Source: Limnohabitans sp. Rim8 | GTDB taxonomy: Bacteria > Pseudomonadota > Gammaproteobacteria > Burkholderiales > Burkholderiaceae_C | Reading direction: 5' to 3' | DNA length: 7,000 nt | Assembly (NCBI GenBank): GCA_945877725.1 | Contig: CAMDXR010000167.1 | Span: forward strand, 1-7,000 | Part shown: positions 1 to 6,373 of the stretch, in pieces | Numbering within the stretch: the first letter of the stretch is position 1 | Layout of the letters: every line of letters begins with the position of its first letter | Position numbers and translations under genes: made by a program | The notes under the pieces: generated by a model | Databases searched by the model: none | The model's input: only the letters and a program-made list of their open reading frames with translations | What the model was told of the DNA's origin: nothing

Positions 1-1095
1 GCGCCCGGCATCGGCGGTGTACTCGGGCAGGGTTTGGTCCCGCGTCACGCTCTGAAAGTTGTCGTAGCGCAGCTTGATACCGATGGTCTTGCCCTCGTAG
101 CCTTTGCGCTTTAAGTCTGCTGCCACTTGTTGGCACAGTCGGGTAAAGACTTCGCCCAGTTCGGCGCGGTCACGAACGGCGTGCAAATCGCGTTCAAAGG
201 TGGTTTCGCGGCTCATACTGACAGGTTCGCTCTCGGTTTCCACGGGGCGGTCGTCCCGGCCCCAGGCGGCTTCGTGCAGCCAAGCGCCGTAGCTTTTGCC
301 AAAGTTTTGGGTCAGCCATGGCAAGTCGCGCGCAGCCAAATCGCCGATGGTGTGGATGCCGAAGCTTTGCAGTTTTTCATCGGCCTTGGGGCCCACGCCG
401 TTGATTTTTCGGCAGGCCAGGGGCCAGATCAGACTTTGCAGGTCCCCCTCGTGCACGATGGAAATGCCTTTGGGTTTGTTGAACTCGCTGGCCATCTTGG
501 CGATCAGTTTGTTCGGGGCCACGCCAATCGAGCAGGTGAGGCCGGTGGCATCAAAAATGCTTTTTTGGATGAGTCGGGCCAGCACCCGACCGCCCTCGCG
601 CTGGCCGCCGGGTACGTGGGTAAAGTCGATGTAAACCTCGTCTACCCCCCGGTCCTGCATGACCGGGGCAATTTCGGTGATGATGTTTTTGAAGGTGCGC
701 GAGTAGTAGCGATAACGCTCAAAGTCCACGGGCAGCATCAGCGCCTGGGGGCACAGTTTGGCGGCTTTCATCAGGCCCATGGCCGAACCGACGCCAAATT
801 GGCGGGCCGGGTAAGTGGCCGTGGTGATCACCCCGCGCCCGGTGTAGCCTGCCAGGCGCGGGAAAAAGTCAACCGGAATCTGGTCCAGGCGCTCGGCAAA
901 GTTGTCTTCGCTCCACTCGCTCTCGGGGTAGGCGGTTTGCAGTTTGCCCAGCAAATCGTCTTCTTTGCGTCGGCCCCCGCCAATGACCACGGGCAGGCCC
1001 TTGAGCTGGGGGTAACGCAGCAACTCGCAAGACGCATAAAAAGCGTCCATGTCGAGGTGGGCAATGCGGCGGGGCAGGTTATCTGGGGAACTCAC
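1..1095 (-). CDS. dinB: DNA polymerase IV (Y-family, DinB), C-terminus cut by window edge
   Basis: Translesion DNA polymerase of the Y family, cytoplasmic, acting at stalled forks. Reading the minus strand from 1095 gives 365 residues with no stop, so the 3' end lies outside the window. Catalytic palm signatures are intact: HLDMDAFYAS at about residues 13-22 (metal ligand Asp15, tyrosine steric gate Tyr20), VDEVYID at 151-157 (Asp152, Glu153), and SIGVAPNKLIAKMAS at 189-203. A helix-hairpin-helix follows (KINGVGPK, 230-237), then the start of the little-finger domain (SRETTFERDL, 299 onward). The start is GTG: an in-frame TAA lies two codons upstream, and the first downstream ATG would remove catalytic Asp15. 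No clear ribosome binding site precedes it. Relative to E. coli DinB there are about 40 extra residues (about 42-85) between IGGG and GRGVITTATYPAR. It lies 49 bp downstream of the LldD-like gene on the same strand. Family assignment is secure; a shared transcript is only possible. Confidence 0.95.
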   Translation of the reverse strand, partial: MSSPDNLPRRIAHLDMDAFYASCELLRYPQLKGLPVVIGGGRRKEDDLLGKLQTAYPESEWSEDNFAERLDQIPVDFFPRLAGYTGRGVITTATYPARQFGVGSAMGLMKAAKLCPQALMLPVDFERYRYYSRTFKNIITEIAPVMQDRGVDEVYIDFTHVPGGQREGGRVLARLIQKSIFDATGLTCSIGVAPNKLIAKMASEFNKPKGISIVHEGDLQSLIWPLACRKINGVGPKADEKLQSFGIHTIGDLAARDLPWLTQNFGKSYGAWLHEAAWGRDDRPVETESEPVSMSRETTFERDLHAVRDRAELGEVFTRLCQQVAADLKRKGYEGKTIGIKLRYDNFQSVTRDQTLPEYTADAGR

Positions 1096-1144
1096 CTGTT
1101 AAGCATAGCGCGAGCCGAGGGGGTTTTTAGCTGGCGCGAAGCCT

Positions 1145-2302
1145 TCAGACGCCCGTCGGAAAGGTGCCCGGCAACAAAATGCTTTTGTCCACCGTGTCCA
1201 TTTGGGTGCGGCCACAAAAGGCCATGGTCAGGTCCAGTTCTTTGTGGATGATTTCCAGCGCTTTGCTCACGCCGGCTTCGCCCATGGCCCCCAGCCCATA
1301 CAACATGGAGCGGCCAATGTAGACACCCCTGGCCCCCAGGGCACGGGCTTTCACCACGTCTTGGCCGCTGCGAATGCCGCCGTCCATGTGCACCTCGATT
1401 TGTGAACCCACGGCCTCTACGATGGCGGGCAGGGCTTCGATGCTGGATTGCGCACCGTCCAGTTGGCGGCCACCGTGGTTGCTGACGATTAAAGCGTCAG
1501 CGCCCGATTGCACTGCCATACGGGCGTCTTCCACATCCTGAATGCCTTTCAGAATGAGCTTGCCGCCCCAGCGCTTTTTGATCCATTCGACATCGCCCCA
1601 GTTCAGGCCCGGGTCAAACTGAGAGGCGGTCCACGAAGACAGGCTGCTCATGTCGGCCACGCCCGTGACATGCCCAACAATGTTGCCAAATTGGCGGCGC
1701 GGCGTGCCCAGCATGCCCAAAGCCCAGCGGGGTTTGGTGGCGATGTTGATGATGTTGGCAAGGGTCAGTTTGGGCGGGGCCGACAAGCCGTTTTTCAGGT
1801 CTTTGTGGCGTTGTCCCAAAATTTGCAGATCCAGGGTCAAAACCAGGGCGCTGCAATTGGCGGCTTTGGCACGGTCAATCAGGCGTTCGATAAAGCCCTT
1901 GTCTTTCATTACATACAACTGAAACCAGAAGCCTTCGCCCGCATGCTTGGCCACGTCTTCTATGGAGCAGATGCTCATGGTGGACAGGGTAAATGGCACG
2001 CCAAATTTTTTGGCAGCACGGGCCGCCAGAATTTCACCATCGGCATGCTGCATGCCGGTCAGGCCCGTGGGGGCAATGGCCACGGGCATGGCCACTGCCT
2101 GGCCGATCATGGTGGTGGCGGTGCTGCGGTTGTCCATGTTCACGGCCACACGCTGGCGCAGCTTGATTTTCTGAAAATCGCCTTCGTTGGCCCGGTAGGT
2201 GCTTTCTGTCCATGAGCCGCTGTCGGCATAGTCGTAAAACATGCGGGGCACCCGTTTTTCGGCCAAAACGCGCAAGTCTTCTATGGTGGTGATCACGGGC
2301 AT
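1145..2302 (-). CDS. lldD: FMN-dependent alpha-hydroxy-acid dehydrogenase/oxidase, LldD family
   Basis: A 385-residue TIM-barrel flavoenzyme that oxidises an (S)-2-hydroxy acid to the 2-keto acid; L-lactate to pyruvate is the likeliest reaction. Family residues are present: Tyr25 in FYDYADSG, the QLY motif at 128-130, Asp158 and Arg165 in TLDLQILGQRHKD, Lys252 in LILKG, and the active-site signature SNHGGRQLDG at 274-283 with catalytic His276 and Arg279. The FMN-phosphate site is DGGIRSG (307-313) plus IGRSMLYG (329-336). The loop at about 175-222 is long, basic and hydrophobic, resembling the membrane-associated members (E. coli LldD, mandelate dehydrogenase), so electron transfer to quinone is more likely than to oxygen (inference). 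The length is close to E. coli LldD (396). The ATG is preceded by a good GGAGA site. It follows udh after a 136-bp gap. Substrate is unproven: glycolate or another 2-hydroxy acid is possible. D-glycerate made by the neighbouring pathway has the opposite configuration and is an unlikely substrate. Confidence 0.9.
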   Translation of the reverse strand: MPVITTIEDLRVLAEKRVPRMFYDYADSGSWTESTYRANEGDFQKIKLRQRVAVNMDNRSTATTMIGQAVAMPVAIAPTGLTGMQHADGEILAARAAKKFGVPFTLSTMSICSIEDVAKHAGEGFWFQLYVMKDKGFIERLIDRAKAANCSALVLTLDLQILGQRHKDLKNGLSAPPKLTLANIINIATKPRWALGMLGTPRRQFGNIVGHVTGVADMSSLSSWTASQFDPGLNWGDVEWIKKRWGGKLILKGIQDVEDARMAVQSGADALIVSNHGGRQLDGAQSSIEALPAIVEAVGSQIEVHMDGGIRSGQDVVKARALGARGVYIGRSMLYGLGAMGEAGVSKALEIIHKELDLTMAFCGRTQMDTVDKSILLPGTFPTGV

Positions 2303-2438
2303 GGGGTATCTCCAAAGTGTTGGGTCAATCTGTTATGTCCCAAAATGTAGTCGCTCCAACGCCCGGAGCTTGTGAAACTTGAGACAGTTCGGTTGAAATT
2401 TATTGAAATCAACCGATTCCGGCCCGGCCACCCAGCCC
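2303..2438 (-). promoter_or_regulatory. udh-lldD intergenic region with possible lldD promoter
   Basis: This 136-bp gap is much longer than the 15-72 bp gaps within the gudD-garR-garL-udh block and locally AT-richer. A weak promoter can be drawn on the minus strand: TTGGAG (2354-2359) and CATAAC (2332-2337) with a 16-bp spacer, about 30 bp before the lldD start; three of six and four of six consensus bases match. A 5-bp-arm hairpin (GCTCC 2353-2357, GGAGC 2365-2369) overlaps the -35 candidate. The gap suggests that lldD can be expressed separately from the aldarate genes. Confidence 0.3.
2389..2416. repeat. perfect 8-bp inverted repeat between udh and lldD (operator-like)
   Basis: TCGGTTGA (2389-2396) and TCAACCGA (2409-2416) are exact reverse complements separated by 12 AT-rich bases. 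Their centres are 20 bp apart, about two helical turns, so both would face the same side of the helix. Inside and overlapping the arms, TTGAAAT occurs twice (2393-2399 and 2403-2409), 10 bp apart. The structure lies 23-50 bp past the udh stop and 87-114 bp before lldD. No T-run follows on the minus strand, so a factor-independent terminator is unlikely and a protein-binding site is the better reading. Confidence 0.45.
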
Positions 2439-3260
2439 CTAGCCGTGCGGCGCGGCTTTGACAAAAGCCCCGCCTTGGTAGACGGCGGCAGGGTCTTGGC
2501 GGTCGATGGTTTGTTGGCGTGCCTCGACTTGTGGGCGAAAAACGTCAGAAGAATCCAGGGGGCGGTAGCCAATATGTTGGGCGTGGGTGTTGTCCCACCA
2601 AGTGGTTTGGTTGTCAGACATCCCGTAAATGATGGTGTGGCCCACGATGGGGGCGGTCAGGGCGGCCACCACCACACGTTCCAAGTCGTCAAAGCTGAGC
2701 CAAGTGGCCAACATGCGGCGGTCGCGCGGCTCGGCAAAAGACGAGCCAATGCGGATGCTCACGCTCTCTATGCCCCAGCGGTCCCAGTAGAGCTGGGCCA
2801 AATCTTCGCCAAAGGCCTTGGAAAGGCCATAAAACCCATCGGGCTTGGGGGGCATGCGGGTGTTGACCACTTCGTCTTGGCGGTAAAAACCCGTGACATG
2901 GTTGGAGCTGGCAAACACGATGCGCTTGACCCCTTGCAGGCGGGCCGCTTCGTAGAGGTTGACCATGCCCACAATGTTGCCCGCCAAAATCGGCTCCCAA
3001 GGCTGCTCTGTGGAGACACCGCCCATGTGCACCACCGCATTCACGCCACTCAGCAAAGCCATCATCTGGTCTTTGTCTTCCAGCGAGGCCAGTTGAACTT
3101 CTTCACCGGGGGTGGCGGGTTCCAAGTCGCGGCGATGGCTGACGCGCAACACATCGCAATAGGCTTTCAGGCGTGGGCGAAGCTCTTTGCCCAGATTGCC
3201 ACCCGCGCCGGTCAGCAATAAACGGGGAAAGCGGATGCCCGATGCAGGGGTGTTCAGCAT
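2439..3260 (-). CDS. udh: uronate dehydrogenase (NAD-dependent, SDR/epimerase fold)
   Basis: A 273-residue short-chain dehydrogenase that oxidises D-glucuronate or D-galacturonate with NAD+ to the aldaro-lactone, the first step of the oxidative uronate pathway (EC 1.1.1.203). The Rossmann motif TGAGGNLG is at 17-24 and the catalytic YGLSK (Tyr144, Lys148) at 144-148. Stretches closely resemble the characterised Agrobacterium enzyme as I remember it: GNIVGMVNLYEAAR (94-107), RIVFASSNH (113-121), RIGSSFAEP (170-178), RRMLATWLSFDDL (181-193) and the tryptophan-rich WWDNTH (221-226). These set it apart from generic sugar epimerases, although NAD-dependent epimerase/dehydratase is what a loose search would return. 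The N-terminus is about ten residues longer than the Agrobacterium protein, and no other start lies before the Rossmann motif. Only 15 bp separate it from garL upstream, which supports one transcript and a role feeding the glucarate branch. Preference between glucuronate and galacturonate cannot be read from sequence. Confidence 0.88.
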   Translation of the reverse strand: MLNTPASGIRFPRLLLTGAGGNLGKELRPRLKAYCDVLRVSHRRDLEPATPGEEVQLASLEDKDQMMALLSGVNAVVHMGGVSTEQPWEPILAGNIVGMVNLYEAARLQGVKRIVFASSNHVTGFYRQDEVVNTRMPPKPDGFYGLSKAFGEDLAQLYWDRWGIESVSIRIGSSFAEPRDRRMLATWLSFDDLERVVVAALTAPIVGHTIIYGMSDNQTTWWDNTHAQHIGYRPLDSSDVFRPQVEARQQTIDRQDPAAVYQGGAFVKAAPHG

Positions 3261-3275
3261 GATTTTTTCCAGAGC

Positions 3276-4040
3276 TCAGGATTTAAAACGGCCAGCCAAG
3301 GCGGTGGCGCTGTCGCGTAAAACGTTTTGGTCAGCCCCCACGGCGACAAACAAGCAGCCTTGCGCCACATAGTGTTTGGCCAGCGCTTCGTCGCCCGTCA
3401 GGATGCCCGCCGCTTTGCCGCAGGCCCGAATGCGGGCAATCGATTCGTCGATGACTTTGAGCACATCGGGGTGCTTGGGGTTGCCCAAATGGCCCAAGGC
3501 GGCCGATAAATCGCCGGGGCCAATGAACACGCCATCGACCCCGTCGACGTTGGCAATGGCCTCGATGTTTTGCAAACCCTGCACGGTTTCCACTTGCAAC
3601 AACAGGCAAATTTCTTCGCTGCTGTGGTGCGCGTAGTTCTTGACGCGGCCATAGTGGCTGGCCCGAGGTGCCCCGGCGTATCCGCGAACGCCATGGGGCG
3701 GGTAGCGGGTAAATGACACCGCTTGGCGGGCTTCTTCTTCGGTCTGGATGTAGGGCACCAGCAGGCTTTGCACCCCGATGTCGAGCAAGCGTTTGAAGGT
3801 CACCATGTCGTTCCACGGCGGGCGAACAATGGGGGTGGTGCTGCTGCCTTTCATGGCTTGCAGTTGGGCCAAAATTTCGGGCACATCGTTGGGCGAGTGC
3901 TCCATGTCCAGCAGCAACCAGTCAAAACCGCAGTGGGCCAAAATTTCGGTACTGATGTTGCTGCACAGGTGCGACCACAGACCAATTTGTTTTTGGCCCG
4001 ACAGCAGGGCGTGCTTGAAATGGTTGATGGGCATGTCCAT
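3276..4040 (-). CDS. garL: 5-keto-4-deoxy-D-glucarate aldolase (HpcH/HpaI family)
   Basis: A class II, metal-dependent aldolase (254 residues; E. coli GarL is 256) that splits 5-keto-4-deoxy-D-glucarate into pyruvate and tartronate semialdehyde (EC 4.1.2.20), in the cytoplasm. The HpcH/HpaI catalytic set is visible: the base His48 in LDMEHSPND, Arg73 in IVRPPW, and metal ligands Glu151 (LLQVET) and Asp177 (IGPGDLSAALGHLGN). Each sits two positions before its E. coli counterpart. RYPPHGVRG (112-120) is also typical. GarL rather than 4-hydroxy-2-oxoheptanedioate aldolase (HpaI) is chosen because of the flanking gudD and garR and the close match along the whole length. The start used is the first ATG at 4040; a second in-frame ATG lies two codons later, but the purine-rich AAGAGA stretch is better placed for the first. 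Gaps are 38 bp to garR upstream and 15 bp to udh downstream. Confidence 0.92.
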   Translation of the reverse strand: MDMPINHFKHALLSGQKQIGLWSHLCSNISTEILAHCGFDWLLLDMEHSPNDVPEILAQLQAMKGSSTTPIVRPPWNDMVTFKRLLDIGVQSLLVPYIQTEEEARQAVSFTRYPPHGVRGYAGAPRASHYGRVKNYAHHSSEEICLLLQVETVQGLQNIEAIANVDGVDGVFIGPGDLSAALGHLGNPKHPDVLKVIDESIARIRACGKAAGILTGDEALAKHYVAQGCLFVAVGADQNVLRDSATALAGRFKS

Positions 4041-4078
4041 GGTGAAGTCTCTTTTCTTGATTGGTGCAGAGCTTGGGC

Positions 4079-4963
4079 TCAGTTGCCAGCGATCTGGTAG
4101 TTGGCTGCAATCTCGAGCGATCGCACCAAGCCGGAGTGGTCCCAGGCCGCACCGCCATGGGCCACGCAGCTGTTCATCATTTGCAAGGCGCTGGCTGTGT
4201 GCGGCAACGAAAGACCCAGCGCCCGAGCGCTTTCCAGTGCCAGGTTCAGGTCTTTTTGGTGCAGTTCGATGCGAAAGCCGGGGTTAAAAGTGCGTTTGAT
4301 CATGCGTTCACCATGCACTTCTAAGATGCGGCTGGCGGCAAAGCCACCCATCAGGGCTTGGCGCACTTTGGCCGGGTCGGCCCCCGCTTTGGCCGCAAAC
4401 AGCAGGGCTTCGCCCACGGCTTCGATGTTCAGGGCCACAATAATCTGGTTGGCAACTTTGCAGGTTTGGCCATCGCCCACACCGCCCACCAAGGTGATGT
4501 TCTTGCCCATCAGTTCAAACAGCGGCTTGACCTTTTCGAAAGACGCATCGGTGGCGCCGCACATGATGGTGAGGCTGGCGGCTTTGGCACCCACTTCGCC
4601 ACCCGAAACCGGGGCGTCGATGTAATCACAACCCAGTGCCTGAATGCGGGCCGCAAATTCTTTGGTGGCCATGGGCGAGATCGAGCTCATGTCGACCACG
4701 GTTTTGCCTGCGCTCAGGCCATGGGCCAAGCCGTTTTCGCCAAACAGCACGTCTTGCACATGGGGTGTGTCGGGCACCATCAAGAAAATAATGTCGGCCT
4801 GTTGGGCCACTTGTGCTGGGGTGGTGCAAGCCTTAGCCCCTTGCGATGTCAAGTCGGCAGGGACGCCGCTACGCGATTGCGCAAACACTTCGTGGCCTGC
4901 TGCCAGCAAATGACCCGCCATGGGTTTGCCCATGATGCCCAGTCCGATGAATCCCAGTTTCAT
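4079..4963 (-). CDS. garR: tartronate semialdehyde reductase (2-hydroxy-3-oxopropionate reductase)
   Basis: A 294-residue member of the 3-hydroxyisobutyrate dehydrogenase family that reduces tartronate semialdehyde, the GarL product, to D-glycerate using NAD(P)H (EC 1.1.1.60). The N-terminal Rossmann signature GFIGLGIMGKPM is at 4-15. The substrate-binding DAPVSGGE (116-123, Ser120) is the family hallmark, and the catalytic lysine is Lys169 in CKVANQIIVALNIEA. GFRIELHQKDLNLAL (229-243, Lys237) closely matches the E. coli GarR C-terminal domain. The start has a strong GGAGA site a few bases upstream. The gene is 72 bp after gudD and 38 bp before garL. The paralogue GlxR of the glyoxylate (Gcl) route does the same chemistry; the placement between gudD and garL argues for the aldarate role. 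3-hydroxyisobutyrate dehydrogenase is the alternative generic label and is less likely here. Confidence 0.92.
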   Translation of the reverse strand: MKLGFIGLGIMGKPMAGHLLAAGHEVFAQSRSGVPADLTSQGAKACTTPAQVAQQADIIFLMVPDTPHVQDVLFGENGLAHGLSAGKTVVDMSSISPMATKEFAARIQALGCDYIDAPVSGGEVGAKAASLTIMCGATDASFEKVKPLFELMGKNITLVGGVGDGQTCKVANQIIVALNIEAVGEALLFAAKAGADPAKVRQALMGGFAASRILEVHGERMIKRTFNPGFRIELHQKDLNLALESARALGLSLPHTASALQMMNSCVAHGGAAWDHSGLVRSLEIAANYQIAGN

Positions 4964-5035
4964 GTTGTCTCCAAAATCGATGAATGTGATGTGAGGTATT
5001 GAGGTGTCGGTGTTGGTTGGCTTGCGCAGTGCTGT

Positions 5036-6373
5036 TCAGCGCACCAGGGCGGGCATTTTGGGGTTGAACTTCCAGCCCGGAATCAAATATTGCATGGCAA
5101 TGGCGTCGTCGCGCGAGCCCAAACCATGCTGCAAATACAACTGGTGGGCGCGCTCAATGGCGGCCATGTCGACCGAGATGCCCAACCCCGGCTTCAGGGG
5201 TACGTCTACATAGCCGTCCTTGATTTGTAAGGGTTCTTGCGTCAAAAATTGGCCGTCTTGCCAGATCCAGTGGGTGTCGATGGCGGTGACTTTGCCGGGC
5301 GCAGCCGCCGCGCAGTGGGTGAACATGGCCAATGAAATATCGAAGTGGTTGTTGGAGTGCGAGCCCCAGGTCAAGTCGTACATCTGGCACAACTGCGCCA
5401 CGCGCACCGAGCCTTGCAGGGTCCAAAAATGCGGGTCGGCCAGGGGGATGTCAACCGACTGAAGTTGAATGCTGTGCGCCATCTCGCGCCAGTCGGTGGC
5501 CACCATGTTGGTGGCCGTGGGCAAGCCCGTGGCACGCCTGAATTCGGCCATGACTTCGCGCCCCGAAAACACGCCCTCGCCACCGCAAGGGTCTTCGGCA
5601 TAGGCCATGGTGTCGCGGTGGTCGCGCAGCAGGCGAACGGCGTCTTTGAGTAACCAGCCGCCATTGGGGTCCAGGGTGATGCGGGCTTTGGGAAAGCGTT
5701 CGTGCAAAGCCACAATGGCCTCCACCTCGGCTTCGCCGCGCAAAACGCCGCCTTTGAGCTTGAAATCTTGGAAACCATAGCGGGCTTGGGCGGCCTCGGC
5801 CAAGCGCACCACGGCCTCGGGTGTCAGGGCTTTTTCGTGGCGCAGGCGCAGCCAGTCATCGGCTTGGTCGGGCTCGCTGCGGTAGGCCAGATCGGTTTGC
5901 TGGCGGTCGCCCACATAAAACAGATAGCCCAGCATTTGCACCCGCTCGCGTTGCTGGCCTTGCCCCAAAAGGGCGCAAACCGGTATGTTCAGGTGTTGGC
6001 CCAGCAAGTCGAGCAGGGCGCTTTCTACGGCGGTGACGGCATGAATGGTGATGCGCAGGTCAAAGGTCTGGTTGCCCCGGCCACCGCTGTCGCGGTCGGC
6101 AAACTGCTGGCGCATGGCATTCAGCAAGCGGTTGTAGTCGCCAACGGATTGCCCTTCTATCAGGGGGCGGGCATCTTCAAGGGTCTGGCGGATTTTTTCA
6201 CCACCGGGCACCTCGCCCACGCCCGTGTGGCCCGATGAATCCGTCAGGATGACAATGTTGCGCGTGAAAAACGGGCCATGCGCGCCGCTTAAGTTGAGCA
6301 GCATGCCGTCGTGGCCCGCCACAGGGATGACCTGCATGCGGGTGACTGTGGGGCTGTGGTGAGAAGTGGCCAT
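5036..6373 (-). CDS. gudD: D-glucarate dehydratase (enolase superfamily)
   Basis: A 445-residue enzyme that dehydrates D-glucarate (and L-idarate) to 5-keto-4-deoxy-D-glucarate (EC 4.2.1.40). It aligns with E. coli GudD (446 residues) nearly end to end, so residue numbers coincide. The KLKGG motif holds Lys205 and catalytic Lys207. Metal ligands are Asp235 (LDPNGGW), Glu266 (in AEDPCGGEGVFSGRE) and Asn289 (TATNM). The second base His339 (WGSHSNNHFD) pairs with Asp313 (PLADPHFW). All are intact, so the enzyme should be active, Mg2+-dependent and cytoplasmic. Strong similarity over the capping region (VTRMQVIPVAGHDGMLLNLSG, roughly 10-30) fixes the ATG start, even though no clear Shine-Dalgarno sequence precedes it. 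This is the first structural gene after the regulator, and a palindromic operator-like site lies 23-39 bp upstream of its start. It is not a galactarate dehydratase: galactarate uses the unrelated GarD family, which is absent from this window. Confidence 0.97.
   Translation of the reverse strand: MATSHHSPTVTRMQVIPVAGHDGMLLNLSGAHGPFFTRNIVILTDSSGHTGVGEVPGGEKIRQTLEDARPLIEGQSVGDYNRLLNAMRQQFADRDSGGRGNQTFDLRITIHAVTAVESALLDLLGQHLNIPVCALLGQGQQRERVQMLGYLFYVGDRQQTDLAYRSEPDQADDWLRLRHEKALTPEAVVRLAEAAQARYGFQDFKLKGGVLRGEAEVEAIVALHERFPKARITLDPNGGWLLKDAVRLLRDHRDTMAYAEDPCGGEGVFSGREVMAEFRRATGLPTATNMVATDWREMAHSIQLQSVDIPLADPHFWTLQGSVRVAQLCQMYDLTWGSHSNNHFDISLAMFTHCAAAAPGKVTAIDTHWIWQDGQFLTQEPLQIKDGYVDVPLKPGLGISVDMAAIERAHQLYLQHGLGSRDDAIAMQYLIPGWKFNPKMPALVR

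Noticed and set aside
1108..1137. Hairpin GCGCnAGC...GCTnGCGC between lldD and dinB as a terminator
   Set aside because: The stem is short with a mismatch and a 14-nt loop, and the homopolymer run lies inside the loop rather than after the stem.
127..1251. A 374-codon plus-strand open frame opposite dinB
   Set aside because: The minus strand encodes a full set of Y-family polymerase motifs over the same bases. The plus-strand translation has no recognisable domain and is a by-product of GC-rich codon bias.
1508..2215. A 235-codon plus-strand frame opposite lldD, rich in His and Gly
   Set aside because: It is antisense to a well-supported flavoenzyme. Its His/Gly-rich composition is what antisense reading of such codons produces.
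2353..2369. GCTCC/GGAGC hairpin as a terminator for udh
   Set aside because: Five-bp arms with a 7-nt loop and only a delayed, short T stretch on the minus strand; too weak to call.
2403..3221. A 272-codon plus-strand frame opposite udh
   Set aside because: It mirrors the udh coding frame and shows no motif; Udh has clear Rossmann and YxxxK motifs.
4358..5002. A 214-codon plus-strand frame opposite garR
   Set aside because: Antisense shadow of a gene with complete catalytic motifs; no domain recognised.
5702..6238. A 178-codon plus-strand frame opposite gudD
   Set aside because: Antisense shadow; GudD is conserved residue by residue across this interval.
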